DNA from: Brassica napus
Lineage: Eukaryota; Streptophyta; Magnoliopsida; Brassicales; Brassicaceae
Direction of reading: 5' to 3'
Length of the DNA: 64,000 nucleotides
Assembly (NCBI RefSeq): GCF_020379485.1
Contig: NC_063448.1
Location: 51,159,218 to 51,223,217 of the forward strand
Part shown: positions 45,041-56,663 of the stretch, piece by piece
Layout of the letters: each line of letters starts with the position of its first letter
Position numbering within the stretch: the first letter of the stretch is position 1
The notes under the pieces: model-generated
What the model saw: only the letters and a program-made list of their open reading frames with translations
Told to the model about the DNA's origin: nothing
Databases searched by the model: none
Position numbers and translations under genes: made by a program

Positions 45041-45593
45041 ATCTTAACTCAAAATCGCTTTATGTTTAAAGCTTTAATCGGGTTGATAAACGATTAATAG
45101 AAACGGGTTTTGGAACCGTGTTTGCGATTTGCTTTCTAGCATTTCCGCGAAACGTTTTGTTCTTATCTCACAACGATGTTTGCGATTATTGCGATTAGCT
45201 ATACGCTTATCCGCGAAACGTTTCTGCCTAAATGTGTTTGCGATTTGCCTTAGAGCACTTCCGCGAAACGTTTCTGGTTATTTCATTACGTTTTGCGGAT
45301 TGCTTTCTAGCATTTTCGCAAAACGTTGATACATTCTTCAAACTTTATATACATGAATCGTTTCAGTAACCGTTTTCTTAAGCGAGTTTGTGAAACATTC
45401 TAAGTCTATAAAAATGGTTTCTGCGAACGCTTTTAAGCGAGTTTGCAAAACATTTTTTCCAGACTTATATCGATATGATTTGGTTCAAATACCAAAAATG
45501 AACATCAATTTTAGACTATTATTTTCTTTAAAATAATATGTTATTTGTTGAATGGAGTACTAATCCGTTTTTTCATGTTTTCTCTACAGAAAA
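45041..45593 (+). repeat. Copia leader with internal repeats
   Basis: Untranslated leader before gag. CCGCGAAACGTTT-type words recur at about 45147, 45211, 45262 and (diverged) 45314, with TTTGCGATTTGC and CTTTCTAGCA between them. I did not find the usual TGGTATCAGAGC primer-binding site after the LTR. Confidence 0.6.
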
Positions 45594-46841
45594 ATGACAA
45601 ACGATAACAACACCCCCATTGACACCACGGATGTCATTCAGACTCCACTCAACGCTGCAGCAACTGATGCAACTGGCGTGACAACCGCTGCAGCAACAAC
45701 GAGCACTATCCTCCCTGCGGGAAATGCTGCTGATGAAACCACTCGCCGTAGCCTATTCAGTGCTGGTCTTTATCAGACGGGTTCAGGATCAGCAACTGCA
45801 AGTGGTCCGGTGGCAGTTCAAACTCCTCCAGCTGTACCTAGCTTGTTCACTCAAGGGCTGATGCCAGACAAGTTTGATGGCAAAGGCTTCAAAACGTGGC
45901 AGAAGAAGATGATGTTCTTCCTGACAACGATGAAACTGGATAAGTTCATCCAGGAGGACAAGCCCCTGATTCCGTACGGGATTGATGATGTCCACAGTCT
46001 TGCAACAGTTGACATATGGGTGCATTCCGACTTCATCTGTAAAGGTTACATCTTGGGTCATCTCATTGACCCATTGTACCGTGTCTACTGTGAGATCCCC
46101 ACGGCGAAAGAGCTATGGAGATCACTGGACAAGAAGTGCAGAGGTGAGGACGCTGGCTGCCAGAAGTATGTGGTCTCAAAGTTCCACGACTTCAAAATGG
46201 TGGATTCAAAACCCATCATGGATCAGGTGGAAGCACTTCAGCTCATTTGCCATGAAATCGCTGCTGAAGGAATGTCCATCTGCGAGACATTCACAACTCT
46301 CAGCTTCATTGAAAAGCTTCCTCCAAGCTATGCGGATTTCAAGAACTACTTGAAGCACAAAAAGAAGAAGATGGGGCTCGAGGAGCTCATCATGAGGCTT
46401 CAGATGGAATCCAGAAACCGAATTGCTGACAAGGTCACTGCTAAGGAGCACAGTGTCAACATGGCTGAGCACAAAGGCAAAGGAAAGGCACACGCCCATT
46501 CTCCTGCCAAGCCTTCCAAAACTGATGCAGCCCTGAAGGCTTCTGGAAAAAACTTTAAGAACAAAGGCATTGAAATCAATGCGAATGCGAATGTGGAGAA
46601 GTTCAGGGGGAAATGTCACTACTGCCACAAAGTGGGGCACAAGACTGTTGAGTGTCGCAAAAAGATCAAGGATGAGAAGGCTCAGGCAAATCTCACAGAG
46701 GAGGATCTCGTTGCTGTGGTGACTGAAGCCAACATGGTTGAAAGCAACAACCCCAAGGAATGGTGGTATGACACTGGTGCAACCACCCACATTTTCACCG
46801 ATAGGGCGATGTTCAGCACCTATCACAAAAAGCATGACTGA
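45594..46841 (+). pseudogene. Copia gag and start of protease
   Basis: A 415-residue frame with an N-terminal Thr/Ala-rich region, a gag polyprotein domain (from about PDKFDGKGFKTWQKK), a CCHC zinc knuckle (CHYCHKVGHKTVEC) and the aspartic protease active site (WWYDTGATTHI). The frame ends at 46839-46841. The rest of the polyprotein continues in another phase, the switch lying near the A-run at 46828-46832. Copia elements usually have one continuous frame, so this is read as an inactivating one-base indel. Confidence 0.85.
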
Positions 46842-49794
46842 GGAGAAGCTCAAGATGGGAAACACTGCAGTCTCCAAGATTGAAGGACGCGGCAATGTGA
46901 TTTTGAAGATGACATCTGGACATGAGGTCACTCTGACGAATGTGAAGCATGTGCCTGACATGAGGAAGAACCTGGTCTCGGGAACCTTGCTCAGCAAGAA
47001 TGGATTCGCCACAAATTTTGAGGCGGACAAGCTCGTGATTAGGAAAAATGGGATGTATTTGGGAAGAGGGTATGTTAAGGGTGGACTTGTCAAGTTGAAT
47101 GTAATGACAGTCCCTCCGAAAGTTGTAGCTTCAAAAGTTTCAATGAATAAGAAAGAGCCAGTTGCTTATTTGGTTGAGTCTTTTAATATATGGCATGAAA
47201 GATTAGGCCATGTAAACTACAAATCTATACAAAGATTAATGAATTTAAATCTAATTCCTAAATGCAAAACAAGTAAACAAAAATGTGAAGTATGCGTACA
47301 GGCTAAGCTCACGAAAACGCCATCACCTCGTGTTGAAAGAACTAATAAACCTCTAGATTTAATTCACACAGATTTATGTGATTTAAAATACTTACAAACT
47401 AGAGGTGGTAAAAAGTACTTTGTGACCTTCATAGATGACTGCACAAAATATTGTTATGTATATTTATTACATAGCAAAGACGAAACCTTAGAAAAATTTA
47501 AAGAATTTAAACTCGAGGTCGAAAATCAGCTTAAAACAACTATTAAAGTAGTTAGAAGCGACAGAGGAGGCGAGTATGATGGTCCATTCAATGCATTCTG
47601 TAAAGAACATGGAATAATCCATCAAACTACAGCTCCTTACTCACCAGAATCTAATGGAGTTGCTGAACGCAAAAATCGAACTCTAAAAGAGATGATGAAT
47701 GCAATGTTGCAGGAATCTGGGTTACCCCAGAACATGTGGGGGGAAGCATTGCTTACCACTAATTATATCCTCAACAAAATTCCACACAAAGTAACTGGCA
47801 AAACTCCATATGAATTATGGAAAGGTAATTTACCTTCGTATAAATACCTCAAAGTGTGGGGGTGCCTAGCAAAAGTTGCAGTACCGCCACCAAAGAAGGT
47901 CACTATTGGACCTAAAACAGTGGATTGCATCTTCATCGGATATGCACATAACAGTAATGCTTATCGATTTCTGGTACATAAATCTGAAATATCAGACATT
48001 CATGAAAATACAGTCATGGAATCAAGAAATGCATCTTTCTTCGAAAATATTTTTCCATATAAGGAAAAACAAGGTTCAAAACGAACTCGAGAAGAAAGAG
48101 ACAATGACAAAAACTCAGAAACTGAGACAAACGTCGAGATTTCTATAAATGATATTTCAGAAAATGAAGAAAAAGATGAACCTCGAAGGAGCAAAAGAGC
48201 TCGAAAAGAAAAATCTTTTGGAGAAGATTTCCTAATGGCATTTTTAGTAGAAAATGTTCCAAAAACTTTGGCAGAAGCCATGGATTCACCAGAAGCTCCA
48301 TTTTGGAACGAAGCGGTCAGGAGTGAATTTGATTCGATCATGCAAAATTATACTTATTACATAACGGATTTACCACCTGGCTGCAAAGCATTAGGGAATA
48401 AATGGATAATGACACGAAAACCTGGTGGAAAATACAAGTCTAGGCTTGTAGTTCAAGGATTCCGACAAAAGGAAGGCCTTGACTATTTTGATACATATTC
48501 TCCAGTGACGAGAATAACATCAATAAGACTGATGATAGCAATCGCAGCCTTAAGAGACCTAGAAATCCATCAAATGGATGTAAAAACTGCTTTTCTAAAT
48601 GGTGATTTAGAAGAGGAAATTTACATGAAACAACTTGAAGGTTTTGTCATTCCCGGATAGGAAGACAAAGTATGTCGACTTGTAAAGTCACTTTATGGGC
48701 TTAAACAAGCTCCTAAACAATGGCACGAAAAATTTGACAATACAATGATGTCAAATGGGTTCAAAATAAATGAATGTGACAAATGCATATACTACAAAAC
48801 TACCAAAAATGCGTATGTTTTGCTATGTCTATATGTAGATGATATGCTCATTATTGGAAGCAATAAAGACATTATCAATCAAACAAAGAACATGCTCAAA
48901 GGGACATTTGAGATGAAAGACTTGGGATTAGTAGATGTAATTCTCGGGGTTAAAGTCACAAGAAATTCAAACGGAGTTATCTTAACCCAATCTCATTATG
49001 CTGAAACAATATTAGAGAGATTTGAAAATTACTCTAAGAGTACGGCAAAAACTCCGTTAGATCCCCAAATGCACTTGACAAAGAATTCAGGTGAAGCGGT
49101 TTCACAAAACGAGTATGCACGTGTGATTGGAAGTCTCATGTACTTGACCAATTGTACTAGACCAGATCTAGCGCATGCAGTAAACGTACTTAGTCGATAT
49201 ACAAGTAATCCAGGTCATACACACTGGAAAGCTATAACGAGGGTACTCAATTACTTGCGCTACACCAAAGATTTTGGGCTTCACTATGGTAAAGAACCAG
49301 CAGTTTTAGAAGGATACAGTGATGCTAACTGGATATCAGATTCCAAAAACTCAAAATCCACGAGCGGATATGTCTTTACACTAGGAGGAGCAGCAATATC
49401 ATGGAAATCTACCAAACAAACAGTGTTAGCCAGATCTACCATGGAATCTGAGTTCATAGCCTTAGACAAAGCAGCAGAAGAAGCTGAATGGCTTAGAAAT
49501 TTTTTGGAAGATATTCCTATGTGGGAGAAACCTGTGCCAGCCATACGCATACATTGTGATAGTCAATCAGCAATAGCTCGGGCTCAAAATAATCTCTACA
49601 ATGGTAAATCTCGTCACATCAGAAGACGACATAAAACCATTAGACAACTTATCTCAACTGGTGTAATCACAGTAGACTACATCAAATCGGCTGACAACCT
49701 AGCGGATCCATTTACTAAAGGTTTGCCACGAGATGTTGTTGCTAAATCATCAAAAGGAATGGGTTTAAAGCCTATAACGAATGAGGATGCGTGA
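46738..49794 (+). pseudogene. Copia pol: integrase, reverse transcriptase, RNase H
   Basis: One frame from the protease region to 49794, interrupted by a TAG at 48658-48660 within the reverse transcriptase. Domains: integrase zinc region (HERLGHVNYKS...CEVCVQAK), integrase core with Asp in IHTDLCDL and Glu in YSPESNGVAERKN, reverse transcriptase with active site [11 protein letters not shown] (about 48825-48860), and RNase H with [10 protein letters not shown] and ADPFTKGL near the end. Reading resumes unchanged after the stop, so it is a point nonsense change. The element cannot move by itself without suppression of both lesions. Confidence 0.88.
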
Positions 49795-50429
49795 TTGCAA
49801 CCCTACCTATCATGACTGGAGATCCCAAGACGTAGGTTCAAAGGGAAAACAAAATCAAGCAGAATCTAACCAAAGCACTTGAGACAAAGTAGTCTCTTCC
49901 CAGCTCCTAAGATGATAAAAGTGCTAACAAATGTGTGAAGGATAAGCATAAGCTTTTAATGATTCCATAGCTTCTAAGCGGGGTATTACTCAATACTTTT
50001 CATGGTCAATCACCTAATGAGTGTGAAATGTGGCCGTTTCTAGGAGAATGAATGCAAGGCTATATTCTCTAAGTTCACTCATGAAAACCAGGAATAGTTC
50101 AGAGCCACAATGAACACAATAGAGAACTAAGTTCTACGAGAAAATGAAGCTGCGTTATGCCTGTTGTCTCAGTTTACATAAAACACCGGTTGGTTCAAGA
50201 CATCATGTTCACCTTCTGGTAAAGTAAATCCGACAGATATTAACTATGAGTGGTTCAAGGCTTAAAAATGCCACCAACTCAAACACAGTGAATTTTTCGC
50301 AAACACTCTCGATAAGTCTGTCTAGTCTAATCATGATTAGAATAAGTATAGTTTTTTCTTTAGAGTCTATCGAGTCTGCATTTAGTCTGCATATGTTTTA
50401 GAAGAGTCATTTCTATTCATGTGGGGGAT
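49795..50429 (+). other. Copia 3' untranslated region and polypurine tract
   Basis: No frame. Ends with the purine-rich GTGGGGGA that would prime plus-strand synthesis directly before the 3' LTR. Confidence 0.7.
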
Positions 50430-51177
50430 TGTTGGGCCTAATTATTAAGCCTAATGGCTCAAATAATATATGGCAAAATGTGAAAATGAAATGGGCCTAT
50501 GGGTTCTTACAAAAAGCCTTGTTGGTTTTAATGAAATGAAGTTAACAACATCCCACATTGGTTGGGAGAGTTGATTTTGAGAAGTATATATATGTCTTCA
50601 TGACATGAGAGGTTAAACAGCTCAGAGGAAGAGAGAGCTCCCCACGCGCGCGCCGCCGCCGCCGTCCGGCCGGCTCGGCTTGGGCTTGGGCTTGGGCTTG
50701 GGCTTGGGCTTGGGCTTTTGGCCCGATAAGAACTACTCTTTTTGGACCAAGTTAAGCTCAACGTTTTGCCAGTGCAGCAGCTGTTGCGGGAAGTGGGTCT
50801 TCTTAAAATATTGTCTCTCCTCTTCCTTCCTTCATTTGAGAATTTTTTTTTCCTGATCGAAATCCAACAGCAAAAAATCCCTCTGCGTAAGTCTATATTG
50901 CGAGAGTGTTTCGTAGAGTTTATAGTTCGATAGGGCGATCACGAGTGAGGCGTGATTCGTCTGCCATGGTTGTATCCTGAGACTCTATATTCGTACAGTC
51001 CCGTCTCACTAACGGAGCGAATATTTTGAGTTAAGGAAAGAGATCATATCTCGCCTCCATGTCTATTTGCGAATACGGTTTCTTATCGTCCTCGTATTCG
51101 TTTTTATATATTCGTCTATTTACTTAACTTCGCTTTTATTATATCGTTTACATCGGTCCGGTTTTCCGGCTTCTACA
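50430..51177 (+). repeat. Copia 3' LTR
   Basis: 748 bp from TGTTGGGCCTAATTATTAAG to CTTCTACA. Contains a GGCTTG hexamer run (about 50672-50716) next to a GCGCGCGCCGCCGCC stretch. A near-palindrome formed by AGTTAAGGAAA (51029) and TTTACTTAACT (51119) is the likely seed of the abnormal 5' end. Confidence 0.88.
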
Positions 51178-51676
51178 CTTTTCTCTGTAATGCTTCAAAC
51201 CTGATGCTCCTGTAACACAATATTATATTGAACAAAGCAAAAATTACAATTTGATACTGTTGTATCAAAGCAAACACTAACTTGTTTTGTTGATAGGCTC
51301 GAACAATTTCTTTTTAACAAAGTTCACGCCAATAGAGCAAACACCTGATAAGACAAATAAGTATCGAATTTACTTGATTACATGCTATATTTTTTTGATT
51401 GATTTAGTATGTTACCTATTACCGAAACGTCTCTTTTGAGTGATCACCGGCTATATTCGCTGGGTGTTTGTAGAATTTTAGAGATAGGAGTTGAGTAAAT
51501 AAAACATTTTGGAGGAAGGATAACCGTGAGTAGTAGTTGTTTTTAGAAGCCGTTTTCTACATTTGATTCGCCAAGCGACTTGCGCTTTAGTATATAAGGG
51601 ATATATATATATATAATCGAATTGCAATACATTATTTCTCAAGAAATACACATAATTAAGCAAAAATGACTTGACA
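51178..51676. other. Remaining Helitron 3 sequence and EMB2738 3' region
   Basis: AT-rich. 51178-51601 continues Helitron 3 after the copia element; then a TA run and 75 bp to the EMB2738 stop codon. Confidence 0.5.
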
Positions 51677-54600
51677 TTATGACCGTTTGGTTGCAAGATT
51701 TCTCTCACGTGAAAGACTTGACATTCTCATTGTTCCTCCACCTGCAAAATTTATTTCAAGTTATACATACAAAACATTGTCATATTTTCAAAATGAATCA
51801 CAAGTTTATGCTAGCAAAACTCGTACCTCCTCCATTTTTGTCAGATCTCTTACGGCTGCGCCAAAGAAGACGAATAGGAGTCCCAGCAAAGCCTGCATCT
51901 GTGCGTAGCTGCTTCTCCATATATCTTCTGTACGTATCCGAAAACAGCTTTGCATCGTTTACAAAGAACACAAACGTCGGTGGCCTTATTGCTGCCTGCA
52001 TTGATCACATCAATTAGTCTCAAGATTTGCCTTTACTGCTAATAAAAAAAAACACAATGGGAGATCTTATCATTATTTACCTGAGTGCAATAATAAACAC
52101 GGCCTCGTTTGCCTCCTCGGGTTCTTGGAGGGGATTTAAACGCAACCGCTTCTCTTATCACTTGGTTCAATGTAGCTGTACTAAGTCTTCTTGATCTCTC
52201 CTTTTGAACCGTCGCAGCAGCAACCACAATGCTACATTTTTATCCAACAGAATAAGTAAAAAATGTGAAGGTGGAAGTAGTTTATGAAACTTTGGAAGGA
52301 GACGCACTTGTCAACGCTATGGCCAGTAATAGCAGTTGAATAAACAATGGGTGCCCATTTGAGGGAACGGAGCTTCTCCCTGACATCATCCTCGTAATGT
52401 GCTGCAGTCTGTTGGTTTTTGTTTGGTATTGTATCCCATTTGTTTACAACTACAAGACATCCTTTCCCTTCTCTTTCGATTCTTTCTGCAATCTTCATGT
52501 CCTGTGTTTCCAATATAGCAAAGCACTAAGCAACGAGAAGAAGATGAGTTTGTTTCCCACATTGTTTAGAACTAGTGAAATACCTGCTCTGTTATGCATG
52601 CCATGGCTTCAATGACAAGAGCAACCACATCAGAGCGACGAATTGCTCGGAATGCACGGTTCACTGACATGGCCTCTGTAGTGCTCCCTGATGAAGCCAC
52701 AGCAGCTTTTTTCCTGATCCCAGCCGTATCTATAAGCCTAAACTTCTGAAACACAGTTCATAAATCATTTTCAGTGTTATACGGATCCAATGCACCTTTG
52801 AACACTGCTCATATTCAGAGTTCAGCAGTATTCAACTTGGACAATGCTAGTCCTTGATGATAGTAGCCAAACCAAATTGACAAAAATGCTAGGAGTTAAC
52901 ATGGAAAGCGCATTAAATTGAACTGACCTCCCCATCTGGTCCGGTAAATTCAGCATCAATAGCATCACGGGTAGTGCCACTAACAGGGCTAACAATTGTT
53001 CTATCCTCTCGGACAAGTGCATTCAAAATGCTGCTTTTCCCAACATTTGGCCTGCCTATAATTGCAATGGCAGGTATGTAGTTTTCTTCTTCCTCCTCTT
53101 CCATGGTCTCCATTATCTATTTTTTTTTTTTTTAAAAGCAATGAATTTTGATATTTTCATTTGTAAACTGAGGCCAGTTGAACATACTAAAAGGTTACAA
53201 ACCTCGAGTTTGTTTAGTCCAGAACAAACAAGATCAAGTAGCTCTCCTGTTCCAGTTCCCGACAATGCGGAAATAGGGATAGGTGAAAACCTGGAAGTTC
53301 CATCATGACATGCTTGTTAAGCTCAAAGCCAAATAATCTCCAAAATTGACAAAGAAATGTATAGCAACGGAAGAAAGTATTTTATGATGCTTACAAGTAT
53401 CGTCAGGTCTACAAACTCATCAAAATAAAAAAATACTAAATCCGTAAAATTAGAACAAAATTTTTGTTAAATGTGAAGACAACAAAGCAACAAATATTCA
53501 AATCATCTGATGAAAAAGTAGGAAAAATGACGTTTAACCATGAGTTTTATTTTTGTAGGCAGCTGAAATATCAATGAAAAGCTATGAATGTGCACAAACA
53601 TGATTGATTCTGAGGGTAGGATGAAAGCCAAATTACCCAAGAGACCAAAACTCTGAAGCCTGCATGAGTCCTTTACGTGGCGATTCACATTTGTTCACCG
53701 CGAGGATGATATTCTTATGTGAATAGTACTTCCGCAACCAGTCTGCAATCTCCACATCAGCACCTGTAGGCCCTGTCTGCGTATTGATCGAGTACCAAAA
53801 AAATCATTACCATCCATCAACAACCAAAAAAAATTAATAAGCCAAAGACAGAAACGTTGTAGCTTGTTTGAAGATAAGAACCGAACCTGGCCATCGACAA
53901 CGAAAACAATAACATCTGACTCTTCCACAGCCGCAGTAGCTTGCTTCTCAATCATGGAAGGCATCCTCGCAACAGCTGCCTCCCTAGAGCTTAGTGGAAT
54001 ACCTTCCATGCCAATGGTGGTCGAAACGTTAAGCTCTTCCATGACACCAGCTGGCGACTTGGAAACAGTCATGACACCTCCTGTGTCCACCACCACAAAC
54101 TCTTGATCGCCCCAGTAGGATCTACCGTACAGTCTATCCCTAGTAACTCCAGGTTCATCCACCACTATCGCTTTATTCTCCTGCAATTGCATTAAAAGAA
54201 CAAGTTAACACCTCTCTACCATGAATGTGTAAGGAGAAAACAATCAAAACTCTTTTACCCCAACGAGACGGTTGAACAATGCTGATTTGCCCACATTGGG
54301 CCTTCCAACGATAGCAACTCTTTGGAGAAGATGCTCTGGTATCTGCGCCTGGTTCTTTTTTTTTTTTAGAGTAAACGTCAGTAACCAGACAAAAAAAAAA
54401 AATCAAAACTTTATCTACTGAAAGAAGATCTCAAGCTCAAAGGACGAGCCTTTACTGCAAAAAAAGACTAACATTTTTGGCTTGCCTCTTCCCCTTTCTA
54501 CGTGACTCCTTCCCTTCAACTACATCATCCTCTGTAAAACATCAAGCCACGATCATTATTTAACAGTCAGTGGAGCATAATGCAAAAAGAAAGACACAAT

Positions 54601-54972
54601 CTTTTTACCGAGTTTGAGCTCGCGAGACAGAGTAGTAGCGTAATCCCTAGCGATATCTCTCGCTTCCTTTTCAAGAATTGAGATATCGATGGAGATGTCG
54701 TCTTCTTCATCCGACTCATCAGGGTAGCTGTCTTCTTCGGATTCCTCGAACTCTAGCTCGTCTTCTTCAACGGAGGGACCATCGAGAGTTGCTGCGACAG
54801 GGTAAGGGAGGCGGGAATGATGCGACCTTTTGTGAGAGTAGGAGAGAACGGAGGGAGGAGAAAAGGGTGAGATATTCGAAGAAGCAAAGGAAGATGAAGG
54901 AGAAGAGATCCTAGAGATTATGGGTTTAGAGAAGAAGTTTCTGGTTGTGAGTGAGTCAAGTAGACTCGCCAT
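51677..54972 (-). CDS. EMB2738: Chloroplast Der/EngA-type double GTPase (EMB2738 orthologue)
   Basis: Twelve exons on the minus strand: 54972-54609, 54531-54473, 54348-54259, 54180-53887, 53776-53637, 53290-53203, 53116-52928, 52745-52584, 52501-52308, 52231-52081, 51995-51827, 51741-51677. Phases close, giving about 654 residues (exon 3 could start 6 bp earlier). A Ser-rich N-terminus ([20 protein letters not shown]) looks like a plastid transit peptide, followed by an acidic stretch. Two tandem GTPase domains each show GRPNVGKS, then DTGG or DTAG, then NKCE or NKWD. The C-terminus is a KH-like domain ([13 protein letters not shown]). Bacterial Der assists 50S ribosome assembly; a similar plastid role is inferred. 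The Arabidopsis gene is essential for embryos. Confidence 0.94.
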
Positions 54973-55710
54973 TGTTTGTGTTTGAGCAGAGAAGAGGGAG
55001 AGAAAGAAGCAAACTGCGAAAAAGGTTTATCTTCTTCTTCTGGGTTTTATTATACCGAACCGGATTCGATTCATCCGGTTAAGTTTCCATAACTCGGGAT
55101 TTCTGGTTTTTGAGTTCTCTACCGGTTCAATTTAGTTTAGTTCGGGTTTTTTCCTGGATTTTAACATTCTGGTTTAATTTAGGTGACTTCGTTTCTCTCA
55201 TCTTCAAATGCTCCGGTTCATTGCATTTAACAAGAACAGCCTGATGAAACTTTCTTTTTTTTTTAATTTGTTCTGTTGTATTTTTTTGGTTAGAAGATAT
55301 AAAAATCATGTGGAAGAGAGTCTGGTGTGAAGCAAGTTGGGTCTAAATTAAAAATGCTGATGATATGATGGCAGGCAAGCATGTCCGGTACATTCTGATG
55401 GCAGAAAATATGCTAGAGAGCTATATCATTCAACTTCCTCATTCTCTTGTCTATGTTCACTATAACTAGCATTTGAATTTTTCCCTTTTCAGTCTCTTGT
55501 TTTGGTTTATATCAACATGCTAGACACAAAGAAGAGAGTTTTGATTGAGTTTGTGATGATGGATCGATCATCTGAGAACTATTGGTGAATACTCTTGATG
55601 ACCATATTAGACTTTCTAGGGAAGCTGTTTCTGAAGATGAAGTTGTGTCTTGAGAATGAATGTGCGTGTCTACTATTTCTCAACCACATCAAACAAAACA
55701 CACAGTTTAC
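54973..55710. other. EMB2738 promoter and spacer
   Basis: Intergenic, with several CCGGTT/AACCGG words in the first 150 bp upstream of EMB2738. No gene seen. Confidence 0.5.
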
Positions 55711-56663
55711 CTTTTCAATTTGTAAGTGAATTGATTTGTCCCATCAGCATCAGTGGTTAGTAGAAACTTCTCGAGGTCTATTTCACAGGGATACTCGTAC
55801 ATCTGGTTCACCTGCCAAACAAAATGAAGTATATGAGGTAGCATCAATAAAAAAATAAGTAGATTTCAAATGCTAAACTTATCAGCGATTGCAATGAGAG
55901 TCAAATTACGATCAGAACACTAAATTTCTCTAAGGAATTTGTGGACAATGCTCTAGTGTGTGAGAAGTAACAACCATATTTTAAGAGCTCTATGACTTTT
56001 AAAAATTTACGAATTTGATTTATCTTGATATCTCGTTAACTTTACGCAAATGGATTGATGACTTGGACATGTTTATTGACAGCATAGTTTGGGATCCGAA
56101 AGCTTTAAATTAGTTTTGAATTGTTAATATATGAATTTATTGTTAAATCACATATGTTAGTTTTCAGCGACTAATTACCATTACATTGTGCACAAGTTGG
56201 ACACAAAGTGTTAGTTTTGGAGTCCTCATAATTAGTTGCAGAAAATACATATTTCAATCATACCGAGAATTACCAATAATCTTCCAATGTGAGCCTTGTA
56301 ATAACAAAATAATTCACATCAAAGCATCCACAGTGTAAACTATAAGGTTGCGCAAAAAATAACTTACTTTCATCTTCTCACTCACTGTTGCAAAGACCTC
56401 TAATAAACTTTTTTTCAGAGTATTACTAGTTATGCCTAGGCTCTCTAATGAAACAGTAGTCTTGCTGCTCTCAAGACAGAGGAAGAGACTCTTGACGAGG
56501 ATAGTCTCTGGAATTTCTAAGATAGCTTTTCAAAAGCATGGAATGTGAAACATCATTTGAATGAGAGCACTAGCATATGCCTTTTCACCACGTTGATTGT
56601 TGATTAATCCAACAAATCCAGTCATCGTTTTGGAGTCGTAAGGCAAAGAAATTTCAAATTCAT
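55711..56663 (-). pseudogene. Fragment of a UBP12/USP7-like ubiquitin-specific protease
   Basis: Two exon-like blocks on the minus strand: 56663-56368 (YDSKTMTGFVGLINNQRGEK..., ending at AAA|GTAAGT) and 55811-55711 (after GGCAG|, NQMYEYPCEIDLEKFLLTTD). They resemble the start of the USP catalytic domain ([20 protein letters not shown] in intact enzymes) and a later segment (NDRYEFPLELDLD). The catalytic Cys box GATCYMNS is replaced by GEKAYASA, there is an in-frame TGA after HIPCF, and most of the domain is missing. It cannot be an active deubiquitinase. Sits where Arabidopsis has RGTB2. Confidence 0.65.

Larger units (their letters stand above)
44844..51177 (+). mobile_element. Ty1/copia LTR retrotransposon with a hairpin 5' end
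   Basis: Flanked by the 5-bp target duplication CTTTT (44839-44843 and 51178-51182). Contains gag, protease, integrase, reverse transcriptase and RNase H in copia order. The 3' LTR runs from TGTTGGGCCTAATTATTAAG (50430) after the polypurine tract GTGGGGGA to CTTCTACA (51177), 748 bp. The 5' end is abnormal: only the last 149 bp of the LTR remain, preceded by an inverted copy of its terminus. Those 149 bp differ from the 3' LTR at one position, so the insertion is young. The element sits within Helitron 3. Coding is broken by a frameshift and a stop. Confidence 0.92.
43989..51601 (-). mobile_element. Non-autonomous Helitron 3 split by a copia element
   Basis: The minus-strand 3' end is a perfect 7-bp hairpin (CCCATGC-GAA-GCATGGG), then GTCAACACTAG ending at 43989, with T next. 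The 5' end is placed at TCCCTTATATACTAAAGCGC (51601) after an A. Without the 6.3-kb copia insertion and its target duplication it is about 1.27 kb. It holds a captured J-domain fragment. Its 5' end stops 75 bp from the EMB2738 stop codon, so it probably supplies part of that gene's 3' UTR. The 3' end is strong; the 5' end is by pattern only. Confidence 0.7.

Noticed and set aside
46206..47093. 295-codon minus-strand frame in the copia element
   Set aside because: Antisense to gag/protease; no domain, explained by gag codon composition.
50672..50716. CRISPR-like or satellite array
   Set aside because: Plain GGCTTG hexamer microsatellite inside the copia LTR; no spacers.
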